Shown piece after piece: positions 6,739 to 16,447 of a stretch of 64,000 bases of DNA. Below the pieces are notes generated by a model. The model searched no databases, was not told the origin of the DNA, and saw nothing but the letters and a program-made list of their open reading frames with translations. The position numbers and the translations under genes are program-made. How positions within the stretch are numbered: the first letter of the stretch is position 1; every line of letters begins with the position of its first letter. Source of the DNA: Peribacter sp043814035 (GTDB lineage Bacteria; Patescibacteriota; Gracilibacteria; Peribacterales; Peribacteraceae); assembly GCA_043814035.1 (NCBI GenBank), contig JBDRKJ010000002.1, positions 62,001 through 126,000 on the forward strand, given 5' to 3'.

Positions 6739-8394
6739 TTAGTTTGTCAGTGAGGCCTGTAACAACAGACGACGGATGAGCGATGGCTGTGATGAAGCAG
6801 CTGCATAGCTCTGACACACTTCGCGAATTTCTTCATCTGGCTCTGTCAGCATCACCCAGTCTGAATCGGGCGGTGTGGCAGCGCAGGGTTCTAATTGCAT
6901 TATCCAGCGCAACAGCGGAGCATTGATGGAGGTATCTGCAGGCGTATAGAGAAGAACAATCTTTCGATTATTTTCTCGTGCAAGATCCTGCATATACTCG
7001 ATGTGATCTATGGCATTCATCCCCCACTCAAAGAGCACACTCTTGTTCGAAGATCCAAAGAGCCCTGCGTAGTAGTACATTCCCCAATCCAGCGTGAGTA
7101 CCATGGTGCGATCAGGAATCGAACCGGTATTGATGATCCGCTGCACCATATGTTTCTGCGGAGTGTTGTGAAACTGATACGTCTGTGTTGGGAACAAGGC
7201 GTAGAGGAAGAGATTCACCACAATAAAGGTAGCTCCCCACATAAAGAGAATGGCACGGAGCCACAGACGAGATCGGGATGCACACGCACCTAGAGCAACG
7301 CGTATCGTTGCGAGAGTGGCAAGGATGAGGAATGGATAACTCAGAATCGCGTGGTGCATGGCCCATGAGTCCTGGGTACGAATGATCATCATGAGAGTAA
7401 GCAGGAAACTCACATAGAGCACCGCAGGGAGGACAAGAGCCCGACGAGACAACCCTCTGGCAAATAGTGCGAGTAGAAGGAGGATGAAGGGAACGAAGAG
7501 ATAATGGATGATCCAGAAGACTCTGGAGAGCCTAGGAACCAACATCACTTCGTAAACACGTTGCGTGGCCTCCAAAGGATGCAAAAAGGCGTACCACGAA
7601 GGGGACCATTCGATCCATGTACCCCTCAGCATCTCCGACAGGCTGTATGACTGACTGCTCATTATCTGATCGAGAAATGGCCGTACCGTCGAGTCATCGG
7701 CAGCAGTTGAGAGAAGTAATACCGTCATGAGAAGACCAAGTATCATGAGCGCCACTGCCCCCTGCAATACAAACCGACCTCGGCGACCTGAGCCCCGAAG
7801 CACTGCCCAATTGCGAACGATATGAATCAGTAAGAAAAGAAGGAGTCCCGGTGCAAACCAGAAGAAAACAAGCTTCGTCCAGAGACCCGCAAACGTCACA
7901 AGTGCAATGGTGATGATGGTACGCCAGCGCTGCTTAGCACACCATCGATCCAGTAGAACGTACAAAAGAAAGACAAACAGGATGTGAATGCCTACGGGAC
8001 CCGTATCGACCAGATGTTGAAAAAGATACGGAAATGTGAGCATAAGTGCCGGCACAACAATACGTGGACGGAAACCGAAGGCACGTGCGGCAATCGCGCC
8101 ACCCGTCATGAGAAACAGTAGTCCCAATAGACGCGCCGCAAGTGGACTGTTCCATATGAACAGAACCGGAAGGAAATAAAGTGCCGGAAAGCTTCCTGAA
8201 TAATGGAACGCTCGCAGCGGAAGGATGAGTCCGCTGTTGAGCAGATTCAGAGCGAAAGGATCGCAGAGATGATCATAATTATTCCCCAGATACAAATGAC
8301 AGAGAATTGTGTCGTAGTGGATGAACTCATCCATGTTGTACGGAACGATCATGGTGAATATCACGACGAAAACGAGCGCAAAAATCAGAAACAT
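6739..8394 (-). CDS. Polytopic membrane protein, GT-C-like
   Basis: About 551 residues with some ten hydrophobic segments. The first helix is followed by NMDEFIHYD, an acidic motif in the position of the catalytic DE/DD loop of GT-C-fold (PMT/ArnT-like) glycosyltransferases, which use polyprenyl-phosphate sugars outside the membrane. The last 100 residues are soluble. The start is uncertain: the longest frame begins with TTG at 8481, but a TATAAT box at 8484-8489 lies only 2 nt from it, so GTG 8433 or ATG 8394 are more likely; the ATG is reported. The substrate is unknown. Confidence 0.75.
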   Translation of the reverse strand: MFLIFALVFVVIFTMIVPYNMDEFIHYDTILCHLYLGNNYDHLCDPFALNLLNSGLILPLRAFHYSGSFPALYFLPVLFIWNSPLAARLLGLLFLMTGGAIAARAFGFRPRIVVPALMLTFPYLFQHLVDTGPVGIHILFVFLLYVLLDRWCAKQRWRTIITIALVTFAGLWTKLVFFWFAPGLLLFLLIHIVRNWAVLRGSGRRGRFVLQGAVALMILGLLMTVLLLSTAADDSTVRPFLDQIMSSQSYSLSEMLRGTWIEWSPSWYAFLHPLEATQRVYEVMLVPRLSRVFWIIHYLFVPFILLLLALFARGLSRRALVLPAVLYVSFLLTLMMIIRTQDSWAMHHAILSYPFLILATLATIRVALGACASRSRLWLRAILFMWGATFIVVNLFLYALFPTQTYQFHNTPQKHMVQRIINTGSIPDRTMVLTLDWGMYYYAGLFGSSNKSVLFEWGMNAIDHIEYMQDLARENNRKIVLLYTPADTSINAPLLRWIMQLEPCAATPPDSDWVMLTEPDEEIREVCQSYAAASSQPSLIRRLLLQASLTN

Positions 8395-8483
8395 GATCGC
8401 ATTCCACCCCTGGCGGAAGATATGCGGATACACGCCGTTCCTCGTTAGTGCAGAAAGTATGTGTATGTGAAGAAAATCCAAAC

Positions 8484-8489
8484 ATTATA
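8484..8489 (-). promoter_or_regulatory. -10 box upstream of the GT-C-like gene
   Basis: TATAAT on the minus strand; would start transcription near 8477. Confidence 0.5.
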
Positions 8490-8549
8490 GCATTTTTATG
8501 CGTATTCGACAAAGCCCAGTAGCACAGCGGCGATACGTACGCATCAGCG

Positions 8550-11500
8550 CTACTGCTTTACTGTAACAATCAGCGACAGAGAATCTTCTATGGTCTTTCC
8601 TGTGAGATCTGTCGCTACAACGCGCAGGCGATACGTACCAGGACTCATAGTGACACCGTAGCTGAGGGCGAACGGCTCTTTGGGTTTTGTGGTGAGCAAA
8701 AGATCATCGAGATAGAACTGCACGTACTTGAGTGCACCATCTTCATCCCGCACATCTGCACGCATCGTGAGCGTTTCACCCTGAACAATCGTACTGTCGC
8801 CCATCGGATCACTGAAGGAGACTGAGAGGCTTAAACCCCCTTCTCCAAAACGGAACCGGGCTGTCTCCACCACCGTGTTGTAGTACTCATCAATCAGCGT
8901 CACTTCGAGCCGATGAAGCCCATCGCGATCGATGGAGCGTGGGATGCGTAAGGGCTCATCGAAAGGTTCGGCCGTTCGAATGGCAACACGTTTACCATCA
9001 ACGACAAAGCGAATTTCGCGCACCTTGGATCCCACTTTGTAACTGAGTTTTGGACGGAATGCCGGATACGTAACGGACCCATTTTCCTCCGGAGAGAGGA
9101 TGTGCAAGGTAGGTTGATCGAGTCGTCCAGGTGTAAGAGAAGGATCACACTTTTCGGTGGGGGCAACGGGGAGCGGGAGAATGGAGCCCGAGTGATCCGG
9201 TGTGGCATACCACAGATCCATCTGCTCCTTCACCCACTGCTGCACGCCCTCTTCCCATGTAGGCCAACGATCAGGAAGAACGCTCTTCACCACGAGAAAA
9301 CTGCCAGATTCCTGTGCTGCTTGCGGGCAAGCCTCGGACGCGAGTAGGTGTGTGACTCTGTCAACCATGAGCTGCGCACAGGCAGGGTCCTGCTGAAGAG
9401 GAGGGCGCTCTTCAAGGAAGATATCCGGCCGTCGGAACGCAATGGGAGTGCAGATAGTGGGAAGTTCGCCAGAGAGCGTAGAGATCTGCGGCTGGATGAT
9501 GCCCGGAGGCGGAACGAATGCCTGTTTCGTATCGGTAAGTACGCGGTGCGCGCGCTCCATAAATTCTTTCCAGAGCGGACTCGACGTATTGAGGCCGTCA
9601 CCCTTCTCGTACATCGAAGAACTATCGGCATTGCCAGACCACACACCAACAACCAGGTTGGGTGTGTATCCGATTACCCATGCATTATCCGGCTTGCGAA
9701 GCTTGCACGTATTCTTGTCTTGCCACTCAAGACACTTATTACTCGTTCCAGTTTTAGCTGCAGCCTCGTAGCCCCCAACAGTGAGCTGCGTCTTCCAGTA
9801 ATCCGTTGGACGTGCAGAGACATCGCTAAGAATCGATGTAATTTGGTAGGCAATACGTGGATCAAGGACCTCACGCTCATCCTTACCACGTTCCGGTGCA
9901 TACAGCAGCGCTCCCTTGCGATCCTCCACTTTGAGAATGCTCACCGCAGGCTTGTACATGCCGCCATCGGCGAACGCCGCATACGCCTGCACCATCTCGA
10001 AGAGTGGCGTCTCGGCAGCGCCCAGTGCAAGGGGCCAGCCATACTCAAAACTTCCAGATCCAGTCGGGGTCTGCAGCGTGCGACGTTGCACAAGCGGCGT
10101 CGGAGCTCCGAGATCACGTGCAAGCTCGAGAATAGGTTGTTCACCACCGGCAAGGAAGAACGCCTTGGCAGCCGGGATATTGCGCGAAGCACCAAGTGCC
10201 TGACGAATTGTCAGGGGGCCCATCGTCTTGCCATCAAAATCCTGAGGCTGGTCGTTGCCGATCTTCGTGGTCACATCGTAGAGAACCGTGGCGGGCGTAT
10301 ATCCCTTTTGGAAAGCTGCTGCATACACGATCGGCTTGAAGCTCGATCCGGGCTGACGCGGCACTTGCGCCATGTCGATCTTGCCACCGTGATCTTCATC
10401 GCTGTAATCACTGTTGCCAACGTACGCAAGCACATCGCGTGTAACGGGGTCGATGGCCACCAATGCGATGTTGTGTGCTCCGAAGCGATTGAGAATATCT
10501 TCGCGATGGTTCGCCACGACTTTCTCGGCGATTTCCTGCAGCCGCCAATCAAGTGTTGTAGTCACTTTCAGGCCTCCACGCTCCAAAATATCTTTCTCTG
10601 ATTGTCCTCCAAGCATCTCTTCGATTTGATCCCGTACCCAGAGCACGAAGTGCGCCGCACGAATGCTATCGCGTGAGGGCTGGAACGTGAGCTGCTCCAA
10701 CACTTCGAGCGCCTGCAGTTTCTGCTGCTCCGAAATCATCTTCTGATCCTCCATACGCTTGAGCACGGAATCCGCACGACCACCGATGTAGATTGTGGTG
10801 GCACCGGTTCCCACCTGGGCACCCAATAAGCCGATAGTGACGTCCTCCTCGGGAATATCCGAAACAGATTGCACCTTGCCCTGCAGGATCCCCTGCGTGA
10901 CGTCGTTACTCACTCGAGTGCGTATGTGGGATCCGTAGGGATTGAAATATGATGGCCGCTGTGGGAGTGAAGCAAGTACCGATGCTTCTGCTAGAGTGAG
11001 CCCCGATGCTGAGTGTGCGAAGTACGTACGACTGGCCTGCTCAATGCCATAGGCGTTCTGTCCGAACGGAATCCAGTTCAGGTAAAGCTCCAGAAGCTCA
11101 TCTTTACTGAATTTTGATTCCATCTGACACCCCAGAATGATTTCTTTGAATTTGCGGCTGACGATGTTCTCACGTTTGAGGTCGAGTGCATTGCGTGCAA
11201 GCTGACGCGTGAGTGTGGATCCACCACCTGCCTGACCGAGCAGAACGACGGCGCGGGTGATCGCCCGCACATCCAGACAACCACGATCGTAGAATCGCTG
11301 ATCTTCGATCGCGATGATGGCCTGTTTCATGACCTCGGGAATCTGCGCGCCAGGAACGAAAGTGCGATCTTGTTCATTGAAGAGGCGATAGAGCTCGATG
11401 CCGTTACGATCGGTGATGACTGTGCTCTGTGGGGCGAAGAGGCTTCGCGGATCACTGATATCAGGCAAAGTCATCCACAAAAAACCAACGTAACCTCCTC

Positions 11501-11717
11501 CGAAAAGAGCAAAGACCACCACTGCACGAAAGAAGAACCTCTTGAGACGCCTTTCTGAACCACCTGAGGGGAGAATGAGGGCTCCAACGGAACGGATGAC
11601 GCGCACGAAGAAGGAAATTCCCCCACGCGCAGCACCGCGTCCAACGCGAGGGAGCGCTGAACGGCGTGAAGGAGCCCTTCCTCTCGAAAGGGGCCGAAGC
11701 TCGAACTCAGGAGCCAT
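8550..11717 (-). CDS. Class A penicillin-binding protein (transglycosylase/transpeptidase)
   Basis: 1055 residues from ATG 11717 (an ATG at 11756 is possible). A basic cytoplasmic tail and one helix near residues 62-85 are followed by a GT51 transglycosylase domain (Glu138 in EDQRFYDRG, GGSTLTRQLARN, KDELLELYLN). The transpeptidase domain has Ser458-x-x-Lys461 in GSSFKP, SRN near 511 and KTG near 655. After residue 720 come a Cys-containing linker and two Ig-like beta domains. The enzyme polymerises and cross-links peptidoglycan outside the membrane, so a wall is made. The family is usually 650-850 residues, so the C-terminal extension is notable. It is divergent from the pilin-like gene. Confidence 0.93.
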   Translation of the reverse strand: MAPEFELRPLSRGRAPSRRSALPRVGRGAARGGISFFVRVIRSVGALILPSGGSERRLKRFFFRAVVVFALFGGGYVGFLWMTLPDISDPRSLFAPQSTVITDRNGIELYRLFNEQDRTFVPGAQIPEVMKQAIIAIEDQRFYDRGCLDVRAITRAVVLLGQAGGGSTLTRQLARNALDLKRENIVSRKFKEIILGCQMESKFSKDELLELYLNWIPFGQNAYGIEQASRTYFAHSASGLTLAEASVLASLPQRPSYFNPYGSHIRTRVSNDVTQGILQGKVQSVSDIPEEDVTIGLLGAQVGTGATTIYIGGRADSVLKRMEDQKMISEQQKLQALEVLEQLTFQPSRDSIRAAHFVLWVRDQIEEMLGGQSEKDILERGGLKVTTTLDWRLQEIAEKVVANHREDILNRFGAHNIALVAIDPVTRDVLAYVGNSDYSDEDHGGKIDMAQVPRQPGSSFKPIVYAAAFQKGYTPATVLYDVTTKIGNDQPQDFDGKTMGPLTIRQALGASRNIPAAKAFFLAGGEQPILELARDLGAPTPLVQRRTLQTPTGSGSFEYGWPLALGAAETPLFEMVQAYAAFADGGMYKPAVSILKVEDRKGALLYAPERGKDEREVLDPRIAYQITSILSDVSARPTDYWKTQLTVGGYEAAAKTGTSNKCLEWQDKNTCKLRKPDNAWVIGYTPNLVVGVWSGNADSSSMYEKGDGLNTSSPLWKEFMERAHRVLTDTKQAFVPPPGIIQPQISTLSGELPTICTPIAFRRPDIFLEERPPLQQDPACAQLMVDRVTHLLASEACPQAAQESGSFLVVKSVLPDRWPTWEEGVQQWVKEQMDLWYATPDHSGSILPLPVAPTEKCDPSLTPGRLDQPTLHILSPEENGSVTYPAFRPKLSYKVGSKVREIRFVVDGKRVAIRTAEPFDEPLRIPRSIDRDGLHRLEVTLIDEYYNTVVETARFRFGEGGLSLSVSFSDPMGDSTIVQGETLTMRADVRDEDGALKYVQFYLDDLLLTTKPKEPFALSYGVTMSPGTYRLRVVATDLTGKTIEDSLSLIVTVKQ

Positions 11718-11785
11718 AGAAAGATGAAGTGTACGGCTCTGGCTTGCGAACAGCAAATGTCCCTGCAGGAGAGTGTATTCTGTGC

Positions 11786-11791
11786 TATAAT
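11786..11791 (+). promoter_or_regulatory. -10 box of the pilin-like gene
   Basis: TATAAT, 6 nt before ATG 11798; clear leaderless arrangement. Confidence 0.65.
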
Positions 11792-11797
11792 GCTTCG

Positions 11798-12130
11798 ATG
11801 TCCCTCACTTCTATGCTCAATGCGATCTGGCAGACGATTGTGCCCTCTGCGCACGCAGCATTCGACTCCTTTAGCGTTACAACGTGGGCCTACGGGGATC
11901 GTACGTGGGAGGCAATTCTCGGAAGCATCGTGAACATGCTCAAAAGCACGATTACTGTGGCAGCAGTCGCCGTATTCGTAACAGGAGCATTTATGTTCAC
12001 CATTTCGGCCGGAGACGAGAAGCGCAAATCCAGCGGAAAAAATATGATGATTGGATCTCTCTGGGCTCTAGGCATTGTACTGGGTGCTCAGGCCATTCTA
12101 CGCACCGTATCGTACTTCGTGTGGGGATAG
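11798..12130 (+). CDS. TrbC/VirB2-type pilin-like small membrane protein
   Basis: 110 residues from ATG 11798, fixed by the TATAAT box 6 nt upstream. After an N-terminal amphipathic part ending near SAHAAF come two hydrophobic helices (about residues 46-66 and 81-102) separated by a short charged loop (GDEKRKSSGKN). This matches the size and two-helix layout of TrbC/VirB2 pilins, which are common as lone genes in CPR genomes. No other type IV secretion gene is nearby, so a conjugative role is doubtful. Confidence 0.7.
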   Translation: MSLTSMLNAIWQTIVPSAHAAFDSFSVTTWAYGDRTWEAILGSIVNMLKSTITVAAVAVFVTGAFMFTISAGDEKRKSSGKNMMIGSLWALGIVLGAQAILRTVSYFVWG

Positions 12131-12193
12131 AGAATGGAGAAAGAAAAAAAGGAGAAAATCCTTAGGAAAAATTGAGCGAGTTGATACGACATG

Positions 12194-12199
12194 TACAAT
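12194..12199 (+). promoter_or_regulatory. -10 box of the TPR gene
   Basis: TACAAT, 11 nt before ATG 12211; leader of about 5 nt at most. Confidence 0.5.
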
Positions 12200-12210
12200 G
12201 AGCTTTGTTT

Positions 12211-12804
12211 ATGCCAGCACCCCATTCTTCCAACACACTGGAACGACTCGAGTGCGCAGAGCAATTGAAGCTCTCCGGCAAGCATGAAGAGGCATTGAAA
12301 ATTTTGGAGAACTTGCTGATTGAGGATCCTGAAAATGTTCCCGCGCTCGAAGAGGTGGCCGATAACGAATTGAGCTTGGGGCACTTTTCGCGTGCCGAAC
12401 GCGCAGCGAAAAGAGCCGTGAACATCGGAAAGAAGAGCTACACCGGTCACTACATCATCGGCTTCGTACGATCACAGGAGGAGAAGTGGGATATCGCTCT
12501 GAAGGAGCTGAAAGTAGCGAACGGTTTCAGCCCCAATAACGCCGAAATCCTGCGCTGTTTGGGATGGGCGCTCTTCAATGCCGGCCAGCGCGCGCAGGGT
12601 GTCGTCACCCTGGAACGGGCACTGAACTTGGACCAGGAAAATTCCCTGACACTCTGCGATTTAGGCTCTGCCTACCTGCAACTCCAGAATCTGCGCAAAT
12701 CGCGATCGCTGTTTCAGCGCGCACTCGAAATCGATCCAGAAAATGATCGCGCCAAGGAATGTGTACTCATGGCGGAACGCCTGTTGAGGGTAGTGGAGAA
12801 ATAG
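12211..12804 (+). CDS. Tetratricopeptide-repeat protein
   Basis: 197 residues made almost entirely of TPR helices. About five repeats are visible, with the typical Ala/Gly-Leu pattern and a final unit ending ALEIDPEND. No signal peptide, so probably a cytoplasmic protein-binding scaffold; partners unknown. The ATG at 12211 was chosen over a TTG two codons earlier. It lies between the pilin-like gene and an FtsX-like gene on the same strand. Confidence 0.85.
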   Translation: MPAPHSSNTLERLECAEQLKLSGKHEEALKILENLLIEDPENVPALEEVADNELSLGHFSRAERAAKRAVNIGKKSYTGHYIIGFVRSQEEKWDIALKELKVANGFSPNNAEILRCLGWALFNAGQRAQGVVTLERALNLDQENSLTLCDLGSAYLQLQNLRKSRSLFQRALEIDPENDRAKECVLMAERLLRVVEK

Positions 12805-12848
12805 TGAACGTGCCCGTATACTCCCCTGCAGTCCCTTCGTGTATTGTA

Positions 12849-13799
12849 ATGGTTTCAACAGTGCTGCATCGCAGTTACCGCCGCGCCCTCTTGAGCCTCT
12901 GGCGTGAGGGAGAGTGGCGCATGAGCTTTGGATCCCTACTAGGGATCTGCACGCTCTTTCAGTTTCTCCTGCTCGGTCTGCTTGCAGCGGCCGCTGTACA
13001 ATCTTTACTGCTGTCGCATTCCGATCTCAGGCTTGAAATCCGTCCTGCAGCATCTCGTGGCGAGGTGCAGCAACTGCTGTCAGCCGTGCTCGAGTTACCA
13101 TACGTTGAACGAGCCGTGTACATCACCCGCGAACAGGCTCTTGCACGGATCAAAACCGAAGACCCAACTCTTACTGAATTCTTCGAGAAATTCCAAGTGG
13201 ATAACCCGTTCCCCGACACCATTGGTGTCACGCTTAAATCGCTTAATGATTATTCGGCATTCTCGGCATTCCTCTCTAATGCCCGGTGGCAGCAACTGGT
13301 GGATCCCGCACTGCTTTCGAGTATCACACATCAGGAAGAACGTGTACACGAGCTTCTGCGCGTCGCACATGGCGGGCAGAACCTGGCTGTTATTCTGCTC
13401 GTTCTCGCATGCATTATTCTGTTCTTCACGATTGTTGAATTTACGCGAAGGAGCGCACTGAGCCGCTCCGAAGAAGTGCACGTAGAGATTCTGGTCGGAT
13501 CTGACAGATTCGCGCTTACCCTGCCATTCATTTGGGAGGCCACCATTCTGCTCTGGGGGAGCATTGCTGTCAGCGCTGTTCTGCTGACGGTTTTCCTACT
13601 TATCCTCCCCACACTGGTACCTGCACTCAGTAGCGGTGGGGCATTGGCCCCACTATTTGCCGCGGCGGCACCTATTGTGACCGTTGCACTTCCGTTGACA
13701 ATCGTTCTCGAGATGCTCTTAGCTCCTCTACTGGCAGTGGCCGGGGCCTGGATGGGCGTGCGTCCTTCTTTAAGAGGAGCATCGCTTCGTCGCGCATAA
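12849..13799 (+). CDS. ftsX: FtsX-like permease
   Basis: 316 residues from ATG 12849. One N-terminal helix (about 32-58) is followed by an extracellular domain of about 140 residues with the FtsX-type VERAVYITREQAL and NPFPDTIGV segments. Three helices then follow (about 183-205, 231-260, 285-312) with a FtsX-like 'R-R-x-E-x-x-I-L-x-G' equivalent at SRSEEVHVEILVG. In other bacteria FtsX works with the ATPase FtsE to activate wall hydrolases at division. No ftsE is in the window, so its partner must be elsewhere. A TATACT box lies at 12817-12822, leaving a leader of about 20 nt. Confidence 0.8.
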   Translation: MVSTVLHRSYRRALLSLWREGEWRMSFGSLLGICTLFQFLLLGLLAAAAVQSLLLSHSDLRLEIRPAASRGEVQQLLSAVLELPYVERAVYITREQALARIKTEDPTLTEFFEKFQVDNPFPDTIGVTLKSLNDYSAFSAFLSNARWQQLVDPALLSSITHQEERVHELLRVAHGGQNLAVILLVLACIILFFTIVEFTRRSALSRSEEVHVEILVGSDRFALTLPFIWEATILLWGSIAVSAVLLTVFLLILPTLVPALSSGGALAPLFAAAAPIVTVALPLTIVLEMLLAPLLAVAGAWMGVRPSLRGASLRRA

Positions 13800-13806
13800 A
13801 ACACGC

Positions 13807-13812
13807 TAAACT
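13807..13812 (+). promoter_or_regulatory. -10 box of recO
   Basis: TAAACT, 6 nt before ATG 13819. Confidence 0.6.
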
Positions 13813-13818
13813 ATCCGC

Positions 13819-14442
13819 ATGTCGCATGCTCGTACGTTCGATTGCCTGGTGCTCGCCTCCTACGATGTGGGAGAAGCGGACCGTTTTGTGGTCGTACTCA
13901 CGCGCGAAACGGGGAGGCTGGCCGCACGGGTACCGGGGGCGCGTCGGATGAAAAGCCGCCTGGCTGCGCTTCTGCCACTCACACACCTCTCTGTTGAGCT
14001 GAAAGAGACGACGAGTGGTCATCTCGTCACCGGCATCGGCACGCGGACACAATCGCCCGATCACGCACACCTGCAGAACTTTTTGGTGCGCACACAGTGC
14101 AGTGAGCTCCTGCTCGCGCTACTGTCAGACGGAGAACCGGTTCCCGAAATCTTCGACGCACTATCCACCCTGCTCTGTAAGGAGAACTGCACCTCACACG
14201 ATATCCTCGCGTTTTCATTTCGTCTCCTCGCTCTGCTTGGCGTGCTCCCCGAGAGTACCGATCGAACCTTCGCATCACTCTCAGTACAGGAGCGGGATTT
14301 TGTGCATACAAGCGCACATGGCGAGCCAACGGAACAGATGCAGACCTACACACGTCTCAATGCACTCTGTTCCAAACTCATACAAGAACATGCAACGCGA
14401 ACCTTACGCGCATCCGATGTCATGACTGCGTGCATCCAGTAA
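13819..14442 (+). CDS. recO: DNA repair protein RecO
   Basis: 207 residues. The N-terminal OB-fold is recognisable (FDCLVLASYDVGEADRFVVVLTRETGRL, read in two parts, with the GARRMKSR motif). The remainder is the helical domain. The C-terminal zinc-finger cysteines of many RecO proteins are not evident, and the protein is shorter than the usual 240 residues. RecO helps load RecA on SSB-coated single-stranded DNA. It stands alone with its own -10 box and ends 1 nt before the convergent VanW gene. Confidence 0.85.
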   Translation: MSHARTFDCLVLASYDVGEADRFVVVLTRETGRLAARVPGARRMKSRLAALLPLTHLSVELKETTSGHLVTGIGTRTQSPDHAHLQNFLVRTQCSELLLALLSDGEPVPEIFDALSTLLCKENCTSHDILAFSFRLLALLGVLPESTDRTFASLSVQERDFVHTSAHGEPTEQMQTYTRLNALCSKLIQEHATRTLRASDVMTACIQ

Positions 14443-14443
14443 T

Positions 14444-15739
14444 TCAGCGACGCCTCGAGGGATCGGTACGTACAGAGGCAGCCGAAGTGATTGAAGATGA
14501 TGCTTGTTCAGAAGAGAGAGATGACGATGCGGGCTCCACGCCGATCTGGTCGAATCGTGGACGCGCTTCGTACACGGAGTAGACCGATTCTTCGGTTTCT
14601 TCGCCGCCACGTGTCATCAGGCGCCACCACATGGCTTTGAGCCCTGGAACGCGTTCTCCGACCTTGCGCGTAGTTCCCGCAGGAATATCGGTCGTGTACT
14701 CGATCTTGTCAGGAGGCGGCGCGGCATAGCCCCACGTATACGGACCCACGACTTCTATTTGGCGATCATCACGCGTTCCGTAGTAGATGAAGTACGCATG
14801 ATCGTTTTCATTGTACGTCTGAATAAGGAGAGCGCCGGAGGAATTGTTGAGGAATTTAATATCCGTGTACGGTGGATAGATTGTGGCATCCGTCCCCTGC
14901 GGACTGTAGTAGTGCACGGCAAAACTGTGGTTCCTGCGTGCGACAATGGGGAATCCGTATTCCCACACACCACGATACGCTGTCGTACCGACCTGGCAGA
15001 GCCCTCCGCCATAATCCGGCAATGTCTTGTCTCCCATGATTACGAGCTCTCTTAAGTAACCAGTCGCCGCATTCACCGGACCGAGGATGTCGTTGAAGGA
15101 AAATGTTCCCCCTTGCGGAATGAGTACACCATTAAACTTTTCGAGACCGACATTGATATTGTGCTTCCGCGCTCTGGGAGACCCGCTGAAATCAGATTCC
15201 CCAATACTCAGTACCTCTTGGATGCCCTGGGCAGAGAGCAAAGGATCTTCCCTGATGATCGATGGCTGCGTTTCAATGATAGGAAGGGTGATATCGTCAA
15301 TATCCCGATCAAGAGCGGCAATGGTGAGCGTAACAGCGCGCTCGAGATCCACGCGTCGCCCGACCATACCCACGCCCTCAAACGTGACGGCACCCGTTCC
15401 GGATCCATGAATCACCACTGATCCGGCAGGACGGTCAAACACCGAGGCAATCTGGCGCTTAAGCGCGGCACGGATAGCATCACGATTCCATGCGATCACT
15501 TCTGAGCGTTGAAACCCAACTGGTAGAGCCGCAACGCGATCACCATCGACTCGAAATGCCGCAGGCACCTTCACCGGTTGCCCCTCGTACTTCCATACTT
15601 CCTGAGGCTCCTGCCACTCGCGACCAACAGAAATAGTGAAGAGATGGTGCTGATAGCGATAGGTCAGTGATGCTGCATGCGCCCCATAAGGAACCACCCA
15701 GATGAGTAAGCCGATCAGAGAAAACATCCACTGTTTCAC
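14444..15739 (-). CDS. VanW family protein
   Basis: 431 residues with a signal peptide (hydrophobic core about 5-20, cleavage near AHA-AS). An N-terminal peptidoglycan-binding-4-like domain is followed by the VanW domain with GGTFSFNDILGP near 215 and the YGGGLCQVGTTAYR motif. The C-terminus holds a G5-like segment and a Ser-rich tail. VanW proteins act on the cell surface; their biochemical role is unknown. Convergent with recO and close to the PBP gene, consistent with a wall-related job. Confidence 0.9.
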   Translation of the reverse strand: MKQWMFSLIGLLIWVVPYGAHAASLTYRYQHHLFTISVGREWQEPQEVWKYEGQPVKVPAAFRVDGDRVAALPVGFQRSEVIAWNRDAIRAALKRQIASVFDRPAGSVVIHGSGTGAVTFEGVGMVGRRVDLERAVTLTIAALDRDIDDITLPIIETQPSIIREDPLLSAQGIQEVLSIGESDFSGSPRARKHNINVGLEKFNGVLIPQGGTFSFNDILGPVNAATGYLRELVIMGDKTLPDYGGGLCQVGTTAYRGVWEYGFPIVARRNHSFAVHYYSPQGTDATIYPPYTDIKFLNNSSGALLIQTYNENDHAYFIYYGTRDDRQIEVVGPYTWGYAAPPPDKIEYTTDIPAGTTRKVGERVPGLKAMWWRLMTRGGEETEESVYSVYEARPRFDQIGVEPASSSLSSEQASSSITSAASVRTDPSRRR

Positions 15740-15790
15740 AGGCGTATCGTAAAGGAAGAAGCGAGAAGGAAGAAGTAAGGAAGTGCGGCG

Positions 15791-16435
15791 TTAGTTGGTG
15801 TTTCCTAAGCCCTCAAATTTCGGCGATGGATGTTCGTCGAGCGCCTTATTCACGAGGGCATCAGCCCGATAGTTGTCGGAACGGGGAATATGCTTGAACG
15901 TCACTGAAGCAAACGACTGTGCGAGTGACTGGATTTCTTCCACAAAGGGTTTGAGGTGGACCATGCGCACTTGATAGTCGCCATTGAGCTGTCGAACGAT
16001 GAGCTCAGAATCGAGGTGACAGATCAAACGATTGGGTTGATAGCGCTTCGCGATCTTCAGGCCCTCGATGAGGGCTCGATACTCGGCCACATTGTTCGTT
16101 TCAATACCGATACGCTCCATATGTTCACGCAATGTCACTCCGCGTGCGGGATCTTCAAGAACACATCCAACGGCCGCTTGTCCGGGATTCCCCCGAGAGC
16201 CACCATCAGTGAAGAGGTGAAGCGTACCACCGACAGCTTCTGGTTGATCTTCGCCTATAGATTGAAGGGGGCCGTCGAGCTCTCGCTTGATGAGATCGGC
16301 AACAAACTGCTCCCGCTCACGTACGCGAGGGAAGAGTTGCTGGAGTCTACGCTCGAGAGCGGCAGGAATGCGCGTCACGGTACCCCAGTGTAGCGCAGAA
16401 AAGCGATTCGACGCACCTGCAGATTCGGGTATCAT
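15791..16435 (-). CDS. Ribonuclease HI family protein
   Basis: 214 residues from ATG 16435 (GTG 16444 is possible). About 65 N-terminal residues of unknown role precede an RNase H fold with the four acidic positions: Asp in FTDGGSRGNPG, Glu in NNVAEYRALIEGL, Asp in LDSELIV and Asp in SDNYRADALVN. The RGNPG version is typical of the RnhA/Rv2228c-like branch. It cleaves RNA in RNA:DNA hybrids. Its start region overlaps the divergent promoter of the S41 protease gene. Confidence 0.9.
   Translation of the reverse strand: MIPESAGASNRFSALHWGTVTRIPAALERRLQQLFPRVREREQFVADLIKRELDGPLQSIGEDQPEAVGGTLHLFTDGGSRGNPGQAAVGCVLEDPARGVTLREHMERIGIETNNVAEYRALIEGLKIAKRYQPNRLICHLDSELIVRQLNGDYQVRMVHLKPFVEEIQSLAQSFASVTFKHIPRSDNYRADALVNKALDEHPSPKFEGLGNTN
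16430..16435 (+). promoter_or_regulatory. -10 box of the S41 protease gene
   Basis: TATCAT, 12 nt before ATG 16448. Confidence 0.45.
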
Positions 16436-16447
16436 GGGCACCACGCA

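Noticed and set aside
9348..10601. Plus-strand frame of 417 codons
   Set aside because: Antisense to the PBP gene, whose catalytic motifs are all intact; composition is Arg/Cys rich as in shadow frames.
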